Below are positions 1-9,237 of a stretch of 64,000 nt of DNA, one piece after another (position 1 is the stretch's first letter; the number at the start of each line of letters is the position of its first letter). This DNA comes from Lunularia cruciata (taxonomy: Eukaryota; Streptophyta; Marchantiopsida; Lunulariales; Lunulariaceae). The notes under the pieces are model-generated. The model was given only the letters and a program-made list of their open reading frames with translations. It searched no databases and was not told the origin of the DNA. A program made the translations under genes and the position numbers. Location: positions 19,072,243-19,136,242 of the forward strand of contig OX419761.1 of the NCBI GenBank assembly GCA_948567375.1. Direction: 5' to 3'.

Positions 1-70
1 CATGCACTAAAGGACGAGTACTTTCAGAGCCTATAATACCCACCTCTTTCTTATAGTCCATATGACACTA

Positions 71-560
71 TGTCCTTTGGAGGACAAAGGATAGATATCC
101 ATGATGCTATTAGGGATATAGTATTTACCATGGCACGAGAAAGTGTATACCTTACCTTGCTTGGAGGAAGTATTGGTATACTTTGCAAGCAACACTAGTC
201 AGAGGGAGCAGACTTGTACTTGGTCTGAGATGATCAAGTGATAGTATTGGATATTGTGGTTATGGACCCTACATATGATGCAATATCAAAAGGAATGACT
301 ACCCATCCTCTTGATAGGTAGCATGTCGAGCGGCAACATACAAAGTCTCCAAGTACAGGGGTATGTAGCGAGATCACCTCTTTGTTCCTCTAGCCTTAGA
401 GTTATGTGGAGCGCTAGATGCAACATTTGACACATCTCTCAAAGAGTGCAAGGGAGCATATCATTCTAGACTGTCACACTCCTTGATTTTAGAGTCTATC
501 TCCATACAAATACCGGTAACAAGATCATAACGATTAATTATATCAAATGGCCTGTAAACC
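71..560 (+). pseudogene. Relic of a retroelement-associated reading frame
   Basis: A broken reading frame spans this stretch. The first open part starts at the ATG at 71 and contains HDAIRD followed by TMARE. After a stop it continues with VLDIVVMDPTYDA (around 240-285). After a frame change near 340 it reads VPLALELCGALDATFDT and then SRLSHSLILES (around 380-500). From memory, this order (HDAxRD, VDIV...DPT, FVPLALExxGAL..FD) is the carboxy-terminal region found with reverse-transcriptase proteins in plant genomes. That family assignment is recall, not a search result. At least three stops and one frame change make it non-functional. Nothing else is seen in 1-70 or 561-690. Confidence 0.42.
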
Positions 561-690
561 TGAGGGAAGCGGATATTCTCGACGGTTAAAATTTCGAGTG
601 TTATTCCTTCTTAACTCTTATCCTAATCTTTGATTACATTGGCTATTAAGTAAGTCTTGAATAAAGCAAGAATGAAATCCCAGATTATCT

Positions 691-872
691 AAGTGAGCGA
701 ACTCCATCATGCGGATGGGTTTGCCAATACGGTAGCTTTACCTTCTTGTTAGTTGGATCCCTGTTTGTAATGCATAATCACACACGGGAATTACCGTGGT
801 GAGTGAAATTCATCATGCGAACTGACTTGGCAATAGGGTAGCTCTACTTTCTTGTTAATTTGTTTTGGATCC
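691..872. repeat. Two-copy tandem repeat, about 108 bp apart
   Basis: Two imperfect copies run from GTGAGYGAA...CATCATGCG to TTGGATCC, at about 693-760 and 799-872. Both share the middle GGTAGCT...CTTGTTA. The sequence between the copies is unrelated. No coding potential is visible. Confidence 0.6.
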
Positions 873-1011
873 GTTTTCGAGATTCATACTCGCAGACTGA
901 TCTACTGTTATGATAGACTACACTTCTGGCCATGCATATCAAACAGTACGATGGGAGTTGCAAATTGATCAGCTCAACCGTACCAAAGAAGTAGAAATAT
1001 AAAATATAAAA

Positions 1012-1183
1012 TCAATCTCTCATGCTAACATAGTTTGCATAGCTCTGACATTTAGGAATATATCTCTACCAAAGAGACAATAAAGATATATAAGGGTCAG
1101 TCCCTCGTACTGGCATAGTTTGCATAGTTTAGATGTTAGGGGTCAATCCCTCGTGCTAATATAGTTTGCATAACTTAGATATA
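1012..1183. repeat. Three copies of a 45-bp unit
   Basis: The unit contains ATAGTTTGCATA followed by TTAGATRTTAGG. It occurs at about 1012-1055, 1093-1138 and 1139-1183. The last two copies abut and keep GGGTCARTCCCTCG at their joint. A 37-bp non-repeat stretch separates the first copy. This is a small decayed minisatellite with no gene. Confidence 0.65.
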
Positions 1184-1202
1184 AAAGACACCGGACAGAC
1201 TT

Positions 1203-1330
1203 CTTCGCTATTGAGGCTTAGCCCTATTTTATCCTTGTATGGTTTGACATTTTATCCCTTGAGTTTTATCCTTGCACGGCTTGATAGGATCTTCCCATCC
1301 TTCTTGTTTTCCTCCGTGGTCGCCCTTCAT
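1203..1330 (-). repeat. Dispersed repeat, copy 1
   Basis: On the minus strand this reads GAAGGATGGGAAGATCC, then ATCAAGCCGTGCAAGGATAA, and then a degenerate second copy of the last part. The same motif recurs at 5730-5790 (plus strand) and 8330-8410 (minus strand). In one frame copies 1 and 2 both give EGWEDPIKP, so it may descend from a short exon or an element end. No known family is recognised. Confidence 0.5.
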
Positions 1331-2331
1331 ATTACAACAAAGACAACGTCTCACCACATTGAGCATAAGGAGAGACAACTTAACTTTGTATCCCAAAATC
1401 AGATAGAACCAGCGGAAAATGAAGTGTGACCTACTCAAAGTTTTCGACAGAAGAATTCAGCTTTCATTCTGTTGGCACTACCTCGTCGTCTACGGTGGCT
1501 TCGTTAAGTGTCACGTTAGTCCATAACTGAAAGAATCTGAAACCAGTGGTTTTGTTTTCGATTTCAACAGTTAGAGATGAACAAAATAATCCGGTCTTTT
1601 TCTCTTTTGATTGCTACGAAGGTGTCTCTGAATAGATTTCGAGATAGACATAAGCAAATCCAACGTGAATTTCTGTTAGTACTTGATCGACCGTAAAATT
1701 CCATAGCTCGGAAAATATATTTGACCTTTCCTTTCTGGAAATTTATGATTAACTAACAAACACAACTCTTTGTCAGATACCACTCTTTGGTGGAGTCTTC
1801 GCAGAGGTATATTGATATTTGAGTGTCATGTTTCCAGCTCAAGACCACATAAACAAACATGCGCTGACTCCAGTCGAACCAAGGTGGTTCAGTGACTAGA
1901 AGTCACGACCCACAAAAAATTGCAAGCTCACCCAGAGACAAATCTACAAGCTTGAATCAACAGCATATGTCCGCAAGATTCAATCATTCTGTGATGACAT
2001 TGAATTCTAATAGATCCACATTATTGAATCACATCAAAACATATGACTACTCACACGGTTGGAAAACTTTAGGAAGGTCGATCACACGAGTAACGGGCTT
2101 GATTGATGAGGTGAGCTCCACCGGCCTTCTCGGTTCCATCCCGGAGTTTTGGAGCATGTATTTACATGTTTCTTATTAACTCTTCCAATGGATATCCTTT
2201 ACCCATGAAGGAGGACAGGCAAGAGAACGTTTTGACCACAGAAGGCTATGCTAGAGAGACGAACAGTGAATGGGTGTTTCTCTAGCTGCCCTTCAAGTTG
2301 ATTGTGAGCTGAATACCATAGGTTCAACATC
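1331..2331. other. Downstream flank of the copper chaperone gene
   Basis: About 1 kb with no supported gene. The longest open frame (1892-2179, plus, 95 codons) matches nothing I recognise and has no splice or promoter context. The 3' untranslated region of the minus-strand chaperone gene must lie in the right-hand part. Its polyadenylation site cannot be fixed by eye. Confidence 0.4.
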
Positions 2332-3855
2332 TTAAGCTTTCGACCAGAACTCTGTTGGTTTGCCGGTCTTAGAAACCTTCTCCAGAACCTCATCAGGTTT
2401 CACGTTACCAACGATAGTCACCTTCTGTTCCTTAATGTCAACAACAGAAGACTCCACACCTGCAAAACCAAAAAAAGCATAAGTAACCCGCGCAATAAAC
2501 AATATAAGTGATTCTCTTTATACCTACCACTCTGCTTAGAGTAGATACTCATATGACTCCAACATTTTTTCTTGAAAATATAACAAGAAGACATGAGTGG
2601 GCTTTGGTCTGCTCTTGAGCGCGCTTGCTTTGCGAAGGAGAGCACACCATTGGAGTTTAACAAGTGAGAAAATTAGACATGTTCAACAGTAGCGTATGAC
2701 ATACGGCTAATTCTAGAACTTAGTAACACACCATAGTCGAAAACACTAAACCACATGGAAAAACATTTCGATGGAAAAAGATTCCAAGTTTGCTGCTCCT
2801 CCACTTCAAAGAAATACTCTGTTCAAGCAGACTTTACACTGTATTGAGTTAAAGACCAAGGAACCCGTTCATTAGAAAGGGTTCAAAACCCACGTACGAC
2901 TAGACAAGACATGACAGTGTGTACAAGGGAAGAGAAGTAAATTTCTCATAGCCGTTATTCACTAATGATGTACACATATAGTTTTAACAGAGTCATCAAC
3001 ATCAGACATTTTCCGATTGTAAATGTCATCCATTGTTGCAGATCATCTACAAATCCAGTTGTACTTAGAAAGATGTCCTATTCTTAGGAAGAGTCAGTAT
3101 CAGTAATAACTACCACTTGACATAACGAATAGCAGACTTGGACTGTTGGCGGCAAGAGAAATGAAGGAAGAGAATGTAACAGAAAAGTTCTGGAGAATGT
3201 TTGAAAAAGCCTTTCCAAGGAGGGAGTTATAGAACAAACACAACGTAACTGAAGCATCTAGGCGTGGAGATATGGTGATAACAAACAAGTCAACCCACAT
3301 GGATTCATCAGAAGAGGATAACCAAGTCAAAGAATAGAGCTGAATGCTGCCACATGACAGAACATAAGGCAGCATTCCGAACGGATAGAAGCCGATAATT
3401 AGTTAAACATCATTGTCCAGTGAGTATGGCAAGATTTAAATACTGTCTTCAACCGCCTTCAATGGACGGAAGGTATAGCGAAAGCTAAGCAGACTCAAAA
3501 ATGATTATGTTGCATCTCTCCACAAAAGCACAGATGTTTAGGATGAAAAAATGCTTGAATCTGCACCTATTGCAAGCCGTACTGTGGTATGCCAATCGCA
3601 GGTGGACACGGGATTGGCATACCACAAAACTGACGAGGATAGTCCGAAGTTCAAAGCAAGAATTTTCTCAAAGTTATGTTACGACGAAGTCCAGTTCAAC
3701 GACAAAGTTCACTCAGTTTCTAGAACAAGTAGCAAAAGCTCAGTAAAAGATAAAACTGAGAAGTTTGAGTTACCATCCATCTTGGCGATGGCTCTCTTCA
3801 CTGCTCCGACGCACCCCTCGCAGCTCATGCCAACCTTAAGAACGACAGTCTGCAT
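2332..3855 (-). CDS. ATX1: ATX1-type cytosolic copper chaperone (two coding exons)
   Basis: This encodes a small heavy-metal-associated domain protein that binds Cu(I) in the cytosol and passes it to P-type copper ATPases. Two exons join in frame: 3774-3855 and 2332-2459. A 1,314-bp intron lies between them, with donor GTAACT and acceptor TTTTGCAG on the minus strand. The joined product has 69 residues, normal for ATX1. The metal site MSCEGC is at residues 10-15. Helix 1 contains VGAVKR, and the second half keeps [18 protein letters not shown] and KTGKPTEFW, ending in SKA and a TAA stop. The start is uncertain. ATG-CAG at 3855-3850 gives a plausible amino end, but it also forms a good acceptor (TATGCAG). 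In angiosperm ATX1 a first exon ends just there, so an upstream exon encoding the first two or three residues is possible; I could not find one. No stop or frameshift is seen. It is the only intact host gene in the window. Confidence 0.87.
3583..3626. repeat. Perfect inverted repeat in the chaperone intron
   Basis: Two 15-bp arms, TGTGGTATGCCAATC and its exact complement, flank a 14-base spacer inside the long intron. The arms have no mismatch although the surrounding intron has no other conserved structure. Confidence 0.75.
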
Positions 3856-4079
3856 ATGTAACCAACATGCCAACTGTAAGTCCTCTGAGCTGTTAGGAAA
3901 AAGCAAGGACAGAACAAACTCGTACGCGAATAGCAGAACCCACGTAACACAATAACAAACTGTAGACTGTAGCAAGTAGACAGAACACTTGAAAGTCTCG
4001 AACTATAAAGAATCCTCGATGTAGACAGAGATCAGTGTTGCGAGAGGCGTTGCCAAGATCTGTAACACTGAAGTCCATA

Positions 4080-4225
4080 TCCTCTTAGCATCGGTCAGGT
4101 CAGGCCGGGCTAGACAGACTAGAGAGGGCACGTACTAGATTCCACTGATGAGTTCGAACCCGACATCTCATTTGCTAGGACTGGCAACGCAGGACACATG
4201 AGACCAATTGCCATCCACAATACAC
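4080..4225 (-). repeat. tRNA-derived SINE candidate
   Basis: On the minus strand a Pol III A-box-like TGGCAATTGGTC is followed about 55 bases later by a B-box match, GGGTTCGAACTC. Then comes a non-tRNA body with CTAGCCCGGCC. This is the layout of the tRNA-related head of plant SINEs. No poly(A) or poly(T) tail and no target duplication were found. It is old or partial, and could also be a decayed tRNA pseudogene. Confidence 0.38.
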
Positions 4226-4737
4226 CCAAATGTTTTATTATTGCTGCGTAAAAGATTGTATTAGTGCGCAAAAGGTAACTCACCTCTGACTAAACAGAGC
4301 ACTAACGTAGTTGAAACTCAGCGATCAGATGATTATCGATTTCAAGAATAACATAATTTTCTCATAATTCAGTTAAATGTTTTACTTCTGTATGTCTACG
4401 TCGAACAAGATATTGAGATGTATTAACGACACACTTGACAAGGCCATAGAAAGACAAACAGATCTCTCAGATTACAAGATAAGCATTTAGTGCACCTCAA
4501 ATGAAAAGTAAATACTGTTTGCTAACCATCAATCGACACTCGACTCTAATCTGGAACCGACAGGACACTCTGTACTAATATTCGGTACTAACCGCAAATC
4601 CTGAAAGACAATCCTTGAGAAGGAGAAAATGCCCCAGGTTACATGGAAGGCACTCAGGTCACGTCAAATTAGAGAACAGTGTGTCCCGTCGCCATCAATC
4701 TCAGCATCTTTTGAAAATTTGACGTCAAAGAAAAAAC

Positions 4738-5045
4738 CAGTACTGCCAATTGGTACTAAAAGATATGCGCAAATAGTAAAAGGAATTCCGTTCCAGTTTA
4801 CACGGGAACAGACCTCAGGTTGCAAGACAAACATTCAGTCACGTCAATTAGATCACGATGAATCTCTTGATAATCAGTTCTCTAATTTGGCATCGAAAAA
4901 CCAGTCAGTACTGCCAATTGGTACTAGAAATCAGCGAAAGTACAAACACAGACAATCCTGCATCACACCTAGCTTAACACGAGAACGGAAAGCAAACCGC
5001 GCCTGATTCTGACGGTACTGAATTCCAGTACTGTCAAACTGGTAC
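4738..5045. repeat. Three spaced palindromic motifs (AGTACTGCCAATTGGTACT)
   Basis: The 19-mer AGTACTGCCAATTGGTACT occurs at about 4739-4757 and 4909-4927. A diverged third form (AGTACTGTCAAACTGGTACT) lies at about 5026-5045. A partial copy, GTACTAATATTCGGTACTAA, lies near 4572. Each is nearly self-complementary around the CCAATTGG core. Spacing is about 170 and 117 bp, so it is not a strict tandem array. The function is unknown. Confidence 0.6.
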
Positions 5046-5729
5046 TGGAGAATCAAACACAAGCGCATCAGCACAATCCGCAAAGGAGAAACAATCAGTC
5101 CAAACATCTTACTACTATTGTACGACTCTATGTACTTCATTACCTCGGTCATCTTGTCGAACTGATAGTGAAATACTCGCGAGAAACTTTCCACCAGCTC
5201 TCTTAGATCGATCGACGAAAGCAGGGAGTGAGTGAAGAACGATAATCCAAATTGTGGAAACTTGACGAGCAAGTGATATAATTGCTCTTGCCCCAGTTGT
5301 TTAAGAACGAACCTGGAACAAGTCATGCCACGACCAAACTGGACGGATGAAGAAGGAGATCCCGCGAAGACCTAGGGATCGGTCGAGCTCCGATAACTTG
5401 TGGGACAAATTGCCAGGGATTCGCACGTCTCTGGACTTAACAGGACCCAACTTTGGCATTTAGATTTAACGGCATCCCATGTTCACAGAGAGGCTTAACA
5501 CCCTGCAGGTTGACGTGGATTTAGTTAGCCCGTATTGACACTAAAAATTTTCTACAGCTGGACTTTATTCTTAATGCAAACAAGTAGATTTACCGTAGAT
5601 CATCGCCAATCCAGGAACTTTGGGTCGTTCTGAATTTCTGGAGAACTCTCGGGAACTCGCCTTCTATTAGTGGAAAATGTCAATAATACCGTCAACAACA
5701 CAATGGCGGCCGCGTAGAAATACCGAAGG

Positions 5730-5790
5730 ATGGGAAGACCCGATCAAGCCGTACAAGTACAAGGTTAAAAAATCTAAGCCCCAATAGAAT
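5730..5790 (+). repeat. Dispersed repeat, copy 2 (inverted relative to copies 1 and 3)
   Basis: Carries GAAGGATGGGAAGACCC, then ATCAAGCCGTACAAG, then AAGCCCCAATAG. It matches the minus strand of 1203-1330. It marks the right edge of the less AT-rich left segment. Just beyond it the sequence becomes strongly AT-rich. Confidence 0.5.
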
Positions 5791-5932
5791 CTATATAAGA
5801 AATTTGCCACATGGTACCATATTCTTAATAGAGTAATGGACACACTTTGTCAAAAATATATCAACAACTAATGAAATATAAATAGCATTGAGTTTTTCAA
5901 AATCTTACCATTGGTTTGCAACATTGGGTTGG

Positions 5933-7069
5933 GAGTGTAGAGGCAGAACCCTTGTTCCACAAGTGAGGTGATTGGCCAATAAGGACAAGTTTGGTTCCAT
6001 TGGGTGGTTTGGAATTGTGAAACATGCTTGTGAAATAGCTAATCTTCGTACTAATGCTAAACTTCTCATGCAAAAGATGTTGGAATTGTTGAAATTTAGG
6101 GGAAAGAAGCATGTTGTGGAAACAAACCCAAAAATACTCAACCAATTCAATTGCATATGTGCAAGGTACAAGTCAAGGATTTTGATCATATGGGATAATG
6201 TTTACAATTCTGATGTCCTTCACAAACTTCTACCTAATGATAGTAGTGTAAGAGTGAAATACCTCATAACCTCATGCTATCTTCTACAAACATCCAGAGA
6301 CTTTGCAAGACAGTTTGTGATCCCCATCTATACATTTCAAATCTTTGAAGGGAGAGAGATTTTGATTAGACATGCTGGATTTGAAAGTGTACCTAAAGAG
6401 TGGGAGGTGAGTTTTACAATTCTTTCCGAAACTCCTTGATGATAGCTCGATAGTTATAAATTGATAGTTTCACATCAAAGTGTCTATCCTACTTTGATTA
6501 GTGTAAGGTAAATCATCTACCAAGGACTTCCTCATGTTGAAGGTAATAACTACCCTACATATACTTTATTGCTCAATCTATATCAACCAGGTAGGTAGCG
6601 ATTCAACTGACTATAGACCTAGTTTTGTCAAGGTCAATAAGGCAATTCTACTTTTAGGCTTCAACTTGTTAATTCAATATTTTCTCGTTATATGTAATAT
6701 GTAATCTTTTGTATCTAAGATCTGTAATCTTTGCAAGATATAACATAATACACATGCATTTAACTCACAATGAAGCATCTCATTTTCCACAACATTATAG
6801 CTAGTTAGTGGTTGCATGTTCTATTCTTCCATTGCCTTGCCATAGGTTTTGTAGTTTATACCTTTGTGTTTGATCTTTTTATTTAATATATTCCATTTGC
6901 ATGCTTGATTGATGATATTCTAGAACCTAGGTCAATGAATCCACTTGCCTTGGCTTATTTTGGAATGACAATTAAAGGAGATGAAAATGAGAGGGACAAT
7001 GGTTTGAGATGGGATGGACTCAAAAATGATCTTATTGAAAATTACTTATTGTTGTTTCACCACTGTTGA
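5933..7069 (+). pseudogene. NB-ARC domain fragment of an NLR immune receptor
   Basis: NLR proteins detect pathogen activity through a nucleotide-binding NB-ARC switch. The open part is 5972-6407. A decayed P-loop-like LGWECRGRTLVPQ lies just before it (about 5921-5960), then one stop. The Walker B/kinase-2 motif is ILIIWDNV (around 6178-6201), followed by KYLITS, the RNBS-B position, near 6261. The open part ends in KEWE at a strong donor, GAG|GTGAGT. After an apparent intron of about 520 bp with acceptor ...CTAG near 6930, the frame resumes with MNPLALAYFGMTIKG, the GLPL motif, and runs to a TGA at 7069. The lost P-loop lysine context, the stop after the P-loop and the missing LRR make it a broken gene or an isolated exon pair. 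No TIR, CC or LRR domain is seen nearby. Confidence 0.6.
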
Positions 7070-8329
7070 GGCATTGATAATCTGTAGCCAAACCTATAAC
7101 ACACCTCACTCTAATCCAATCCACTCTATTTCAATCCTTTATTCAAAGACAACCTACTATTACTAGATAGTTCCATGGCTCTTGATGAAACAACAATTAT
7201 TGGTTCCATTGGAACTACTCCATAACTCCCAACCATCAAACAGAACTAGATAAATACTAATTGTAGATCAATAATCTCATCATGGAACCCAAAAGATAGA
7301 CACGACTTCCACTCTCTCAACCTAGCATTCCAAACCAACATTAAGGTTTGGCAAAACCAAGGCTATTCTTATAAACAGGGAATTGATTAAGGTAATTTTG
7401 TAATATGGCTACTTGTTGCGGGTATTTTTGACATTTGCACTATATTATATGTTATAAGTTGCTTCTAGGCTTGAGATTCATAATTCATCTACTTATTGAT
7501 TTATAATATTCTTTCAAACTTTAGCTAAAGATCTAATACCATTATGAAAGTAAATATTATTTTTATTCTCTATTGTATCCTTTCCATTGTTTCTTTTTAT
7601 TAACACATAATTGAATAGATCAATCAAAAATAATAAGAATACAATTTTATCTGCAAGGACTAAATTATTGTGATAGCACTAAGCAACAATTGATTGCATC
7701 TAGGATATCATGATTCCAATCTTGCCTTTGCAACTAAAGATATTTATAATTCATTTAGTCTTCCAAAGTGGCTCACTATACATTACAATAGAGTGTGTTT
7801 GATAAGTACTAGGGTAAGTCCCATGCATATGCATAGTAAATAAGCCTCCAATATCATCTATAAGAATTGGAAACCTAGGGATTAAAGATTGCACCAATGT
7901 TTAGCAAGCAAGTACTTGTTGTAACCTCCTTTTCCATTCATTTATGTATGTTTCTAGTAATTTAGGTATTGTACATCAACTTTCCCAAACTCATGCAACC
8001 AGTTTCTCTATCTAGCTCCATAGGCTGTTTGAAACAACCTCAATCTAGTTTTTCCATCCGGCTCCAAAGGCAGTTTGGAGATGACCCCAATCTCATGTAG
8101 CCAATTTCTTTGCCCGGCTCCAAAGGTACTTAGGAATGACATACTACATTACCTACATTACTACTAAGGTACCTACCATATTAGGTGACAATTTTCTTTT
8201 AAAGGTAAGTAAGATATCTAATAATTAAATATATAATAATAAATAATAATAATTTTCTTATTGTGTTTATTAAGAATACCAATACTATAGTTATACTACT
8301 ATGTACTAATACTATTAGTACTTAGCCTC
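7070..8329. other. AT-rich intergenic stretch
   Basis: No supported gene. A three-unit decayed repeat lies at about 7990-8140, each unit carrying a GGCTCCAAAGG-type core followed by a CAATCT spacer. The rest has no open frame of note. Confidence 0.4.
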
Positions 8330-8410
8330 AATTTACCTCTTATGTCTTATCCTTGTCTGGTTTGATGAGTGTCTTCCCATCCTTCTTGTTGTCCTCCATG
8401 GTTTCCATTT
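8330..8410 (-). repeat. Dispersed repeat, copy 3
   Basis: The minus strand reads GAGGACAACAAGAAGGATGG, then AAGACACTCATCAAACCAGAC, ending near a run that matches the tail of copy 1. It has the same orientation as copy 1. Confidence 0.5.
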
Positions 8411-8529
8411 CCTCACTTGATAAGAATATTTGACCTTTGCCAAAATCTAGTCAAGATAGCTCTCATTGATATTTAACTACTTAATTCATCTAGCTTGTTC
8501 ATTTTACTTCTTACTTCACCAAGTACTCT

Positions 8530-8765
8530 CTCTTGCTTCTCAAATGGTGATATTGAAGTCCTTGATGCACTTAGATTGTTCTTGTTCTCACTTCATTAAT
8601 ACTCTTTGTTGCTTATCCAAGGATGATATTTAAGTCTTTGATTGCTCTTGCTCTCACTCTTCTTGCTTATCCAAGGGTGATATTTGAGTCCTTAAGGATC
8701 TAAGCTTGTTTTTGCTTCCCTCTTCATGAAGAACTCTTTCTTGCTTCTCCAAATTTTGTGTAAAA
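8530..8765. repeat. Decayed tandem repeat, units of about 50-80 bp
   Basis: Four diverged units start with TTGCTTMTCCAA and then GGTGATATTTRAGTCYTTGA, at about 8533, 8608, 8661 and 8740. On the minus strand one unit gives a charged helix-like peptide (LKDSNITLG). There is no continuous frame. Confidence 0.5.
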
Positions 8766-8883
8766 TAATTATATATAAATACTTGCTTCATGCTTTAAAT
8801 CAACCCCTTGCCAACATGCACTATTATCTTTATTGATGCTCAAGTCAATTAAAACTCCAACTATTTCAACTCTCTTTGTCTTA

Positions 8884-9237
8884 AAGCTCATCCTTTGTTT
8901 TTATTTGCTTTGTGCTTTGCATACTCCATCACAAATTAGTGTACTTTACCTATTCTTGTGAACTCCTTGGATGTTTAGAGCTCTTCCTCTATTGTCATCT
9001 TCTTCTCTTAAAAAAGAAGAGAATTTACTTCTATTGTTGCTAAATCCTACTTTTTAAAGCTCATCCTTAGTGTGGCTCTACTTTTTAACTTTGCAAACTC
9101 TACCAAAAGTTAGGTTACTTTAACTATTCTTATGGCCTTAAGGGAATTCTAGAAATCTACTACCATTATCTTCAATTATCTTGTGTGGTCTCTTACACAA
9201 CAAGAGTATCTACTTCCATTGCTGCTAAGTCTTACTT
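8884..9237. repeat. Diverged direct duplication, about 180-bp unit
   Basis: The first unit (about 8884-9060) and the second (about 9058-9237) both run from AAGCTCATCCTT through TTTGCA-ACTC and TTACTTTAMCTATTCTTRTG to CTTCYATTGYTGCTAA. Divergence is high. No gene is present. Confidence 0.55.

Larger units (their letters stand above)
3856..5729. other. Upstream flank of the copper chaperone gene
   Basis: Non-coding as far as can be seen, apart from the SINE candidate and palindromes listed separately. It must hold the chaperone promoter and any 5' exon. A good minus-strand splice donor (CAGAG|GTGAGT) sits near 4280, which could close an untranslated first exon, but no partner acceptor or start codon was established. 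The open frame 4629-5006 (plus, 125 codons) covers the palindromic repeats and resembles no family I know, so I do not call it a gene. Confidence 0.4.

Noticed and set aside
4629..5006. 125-codon open frame over the palindromic repeats
   Set aside because: No family resemblance, no promoter or splice context, and its repeats are explained by the DNA palindromes.
4931..5326. 131-codon minus-strand frame as first exon of the copper chaperone
   Set aside because: Its first codons end at a possible donor (TCCAG|GTTCG), but the phase does not fit the exon beginning at 3849.
5325..5400. Possible gene start MPRPNWTDEEGD at 5325
   Set aside because: A stop follows within 17 codons and no splice donor keeps a frame to the NLR fragment.
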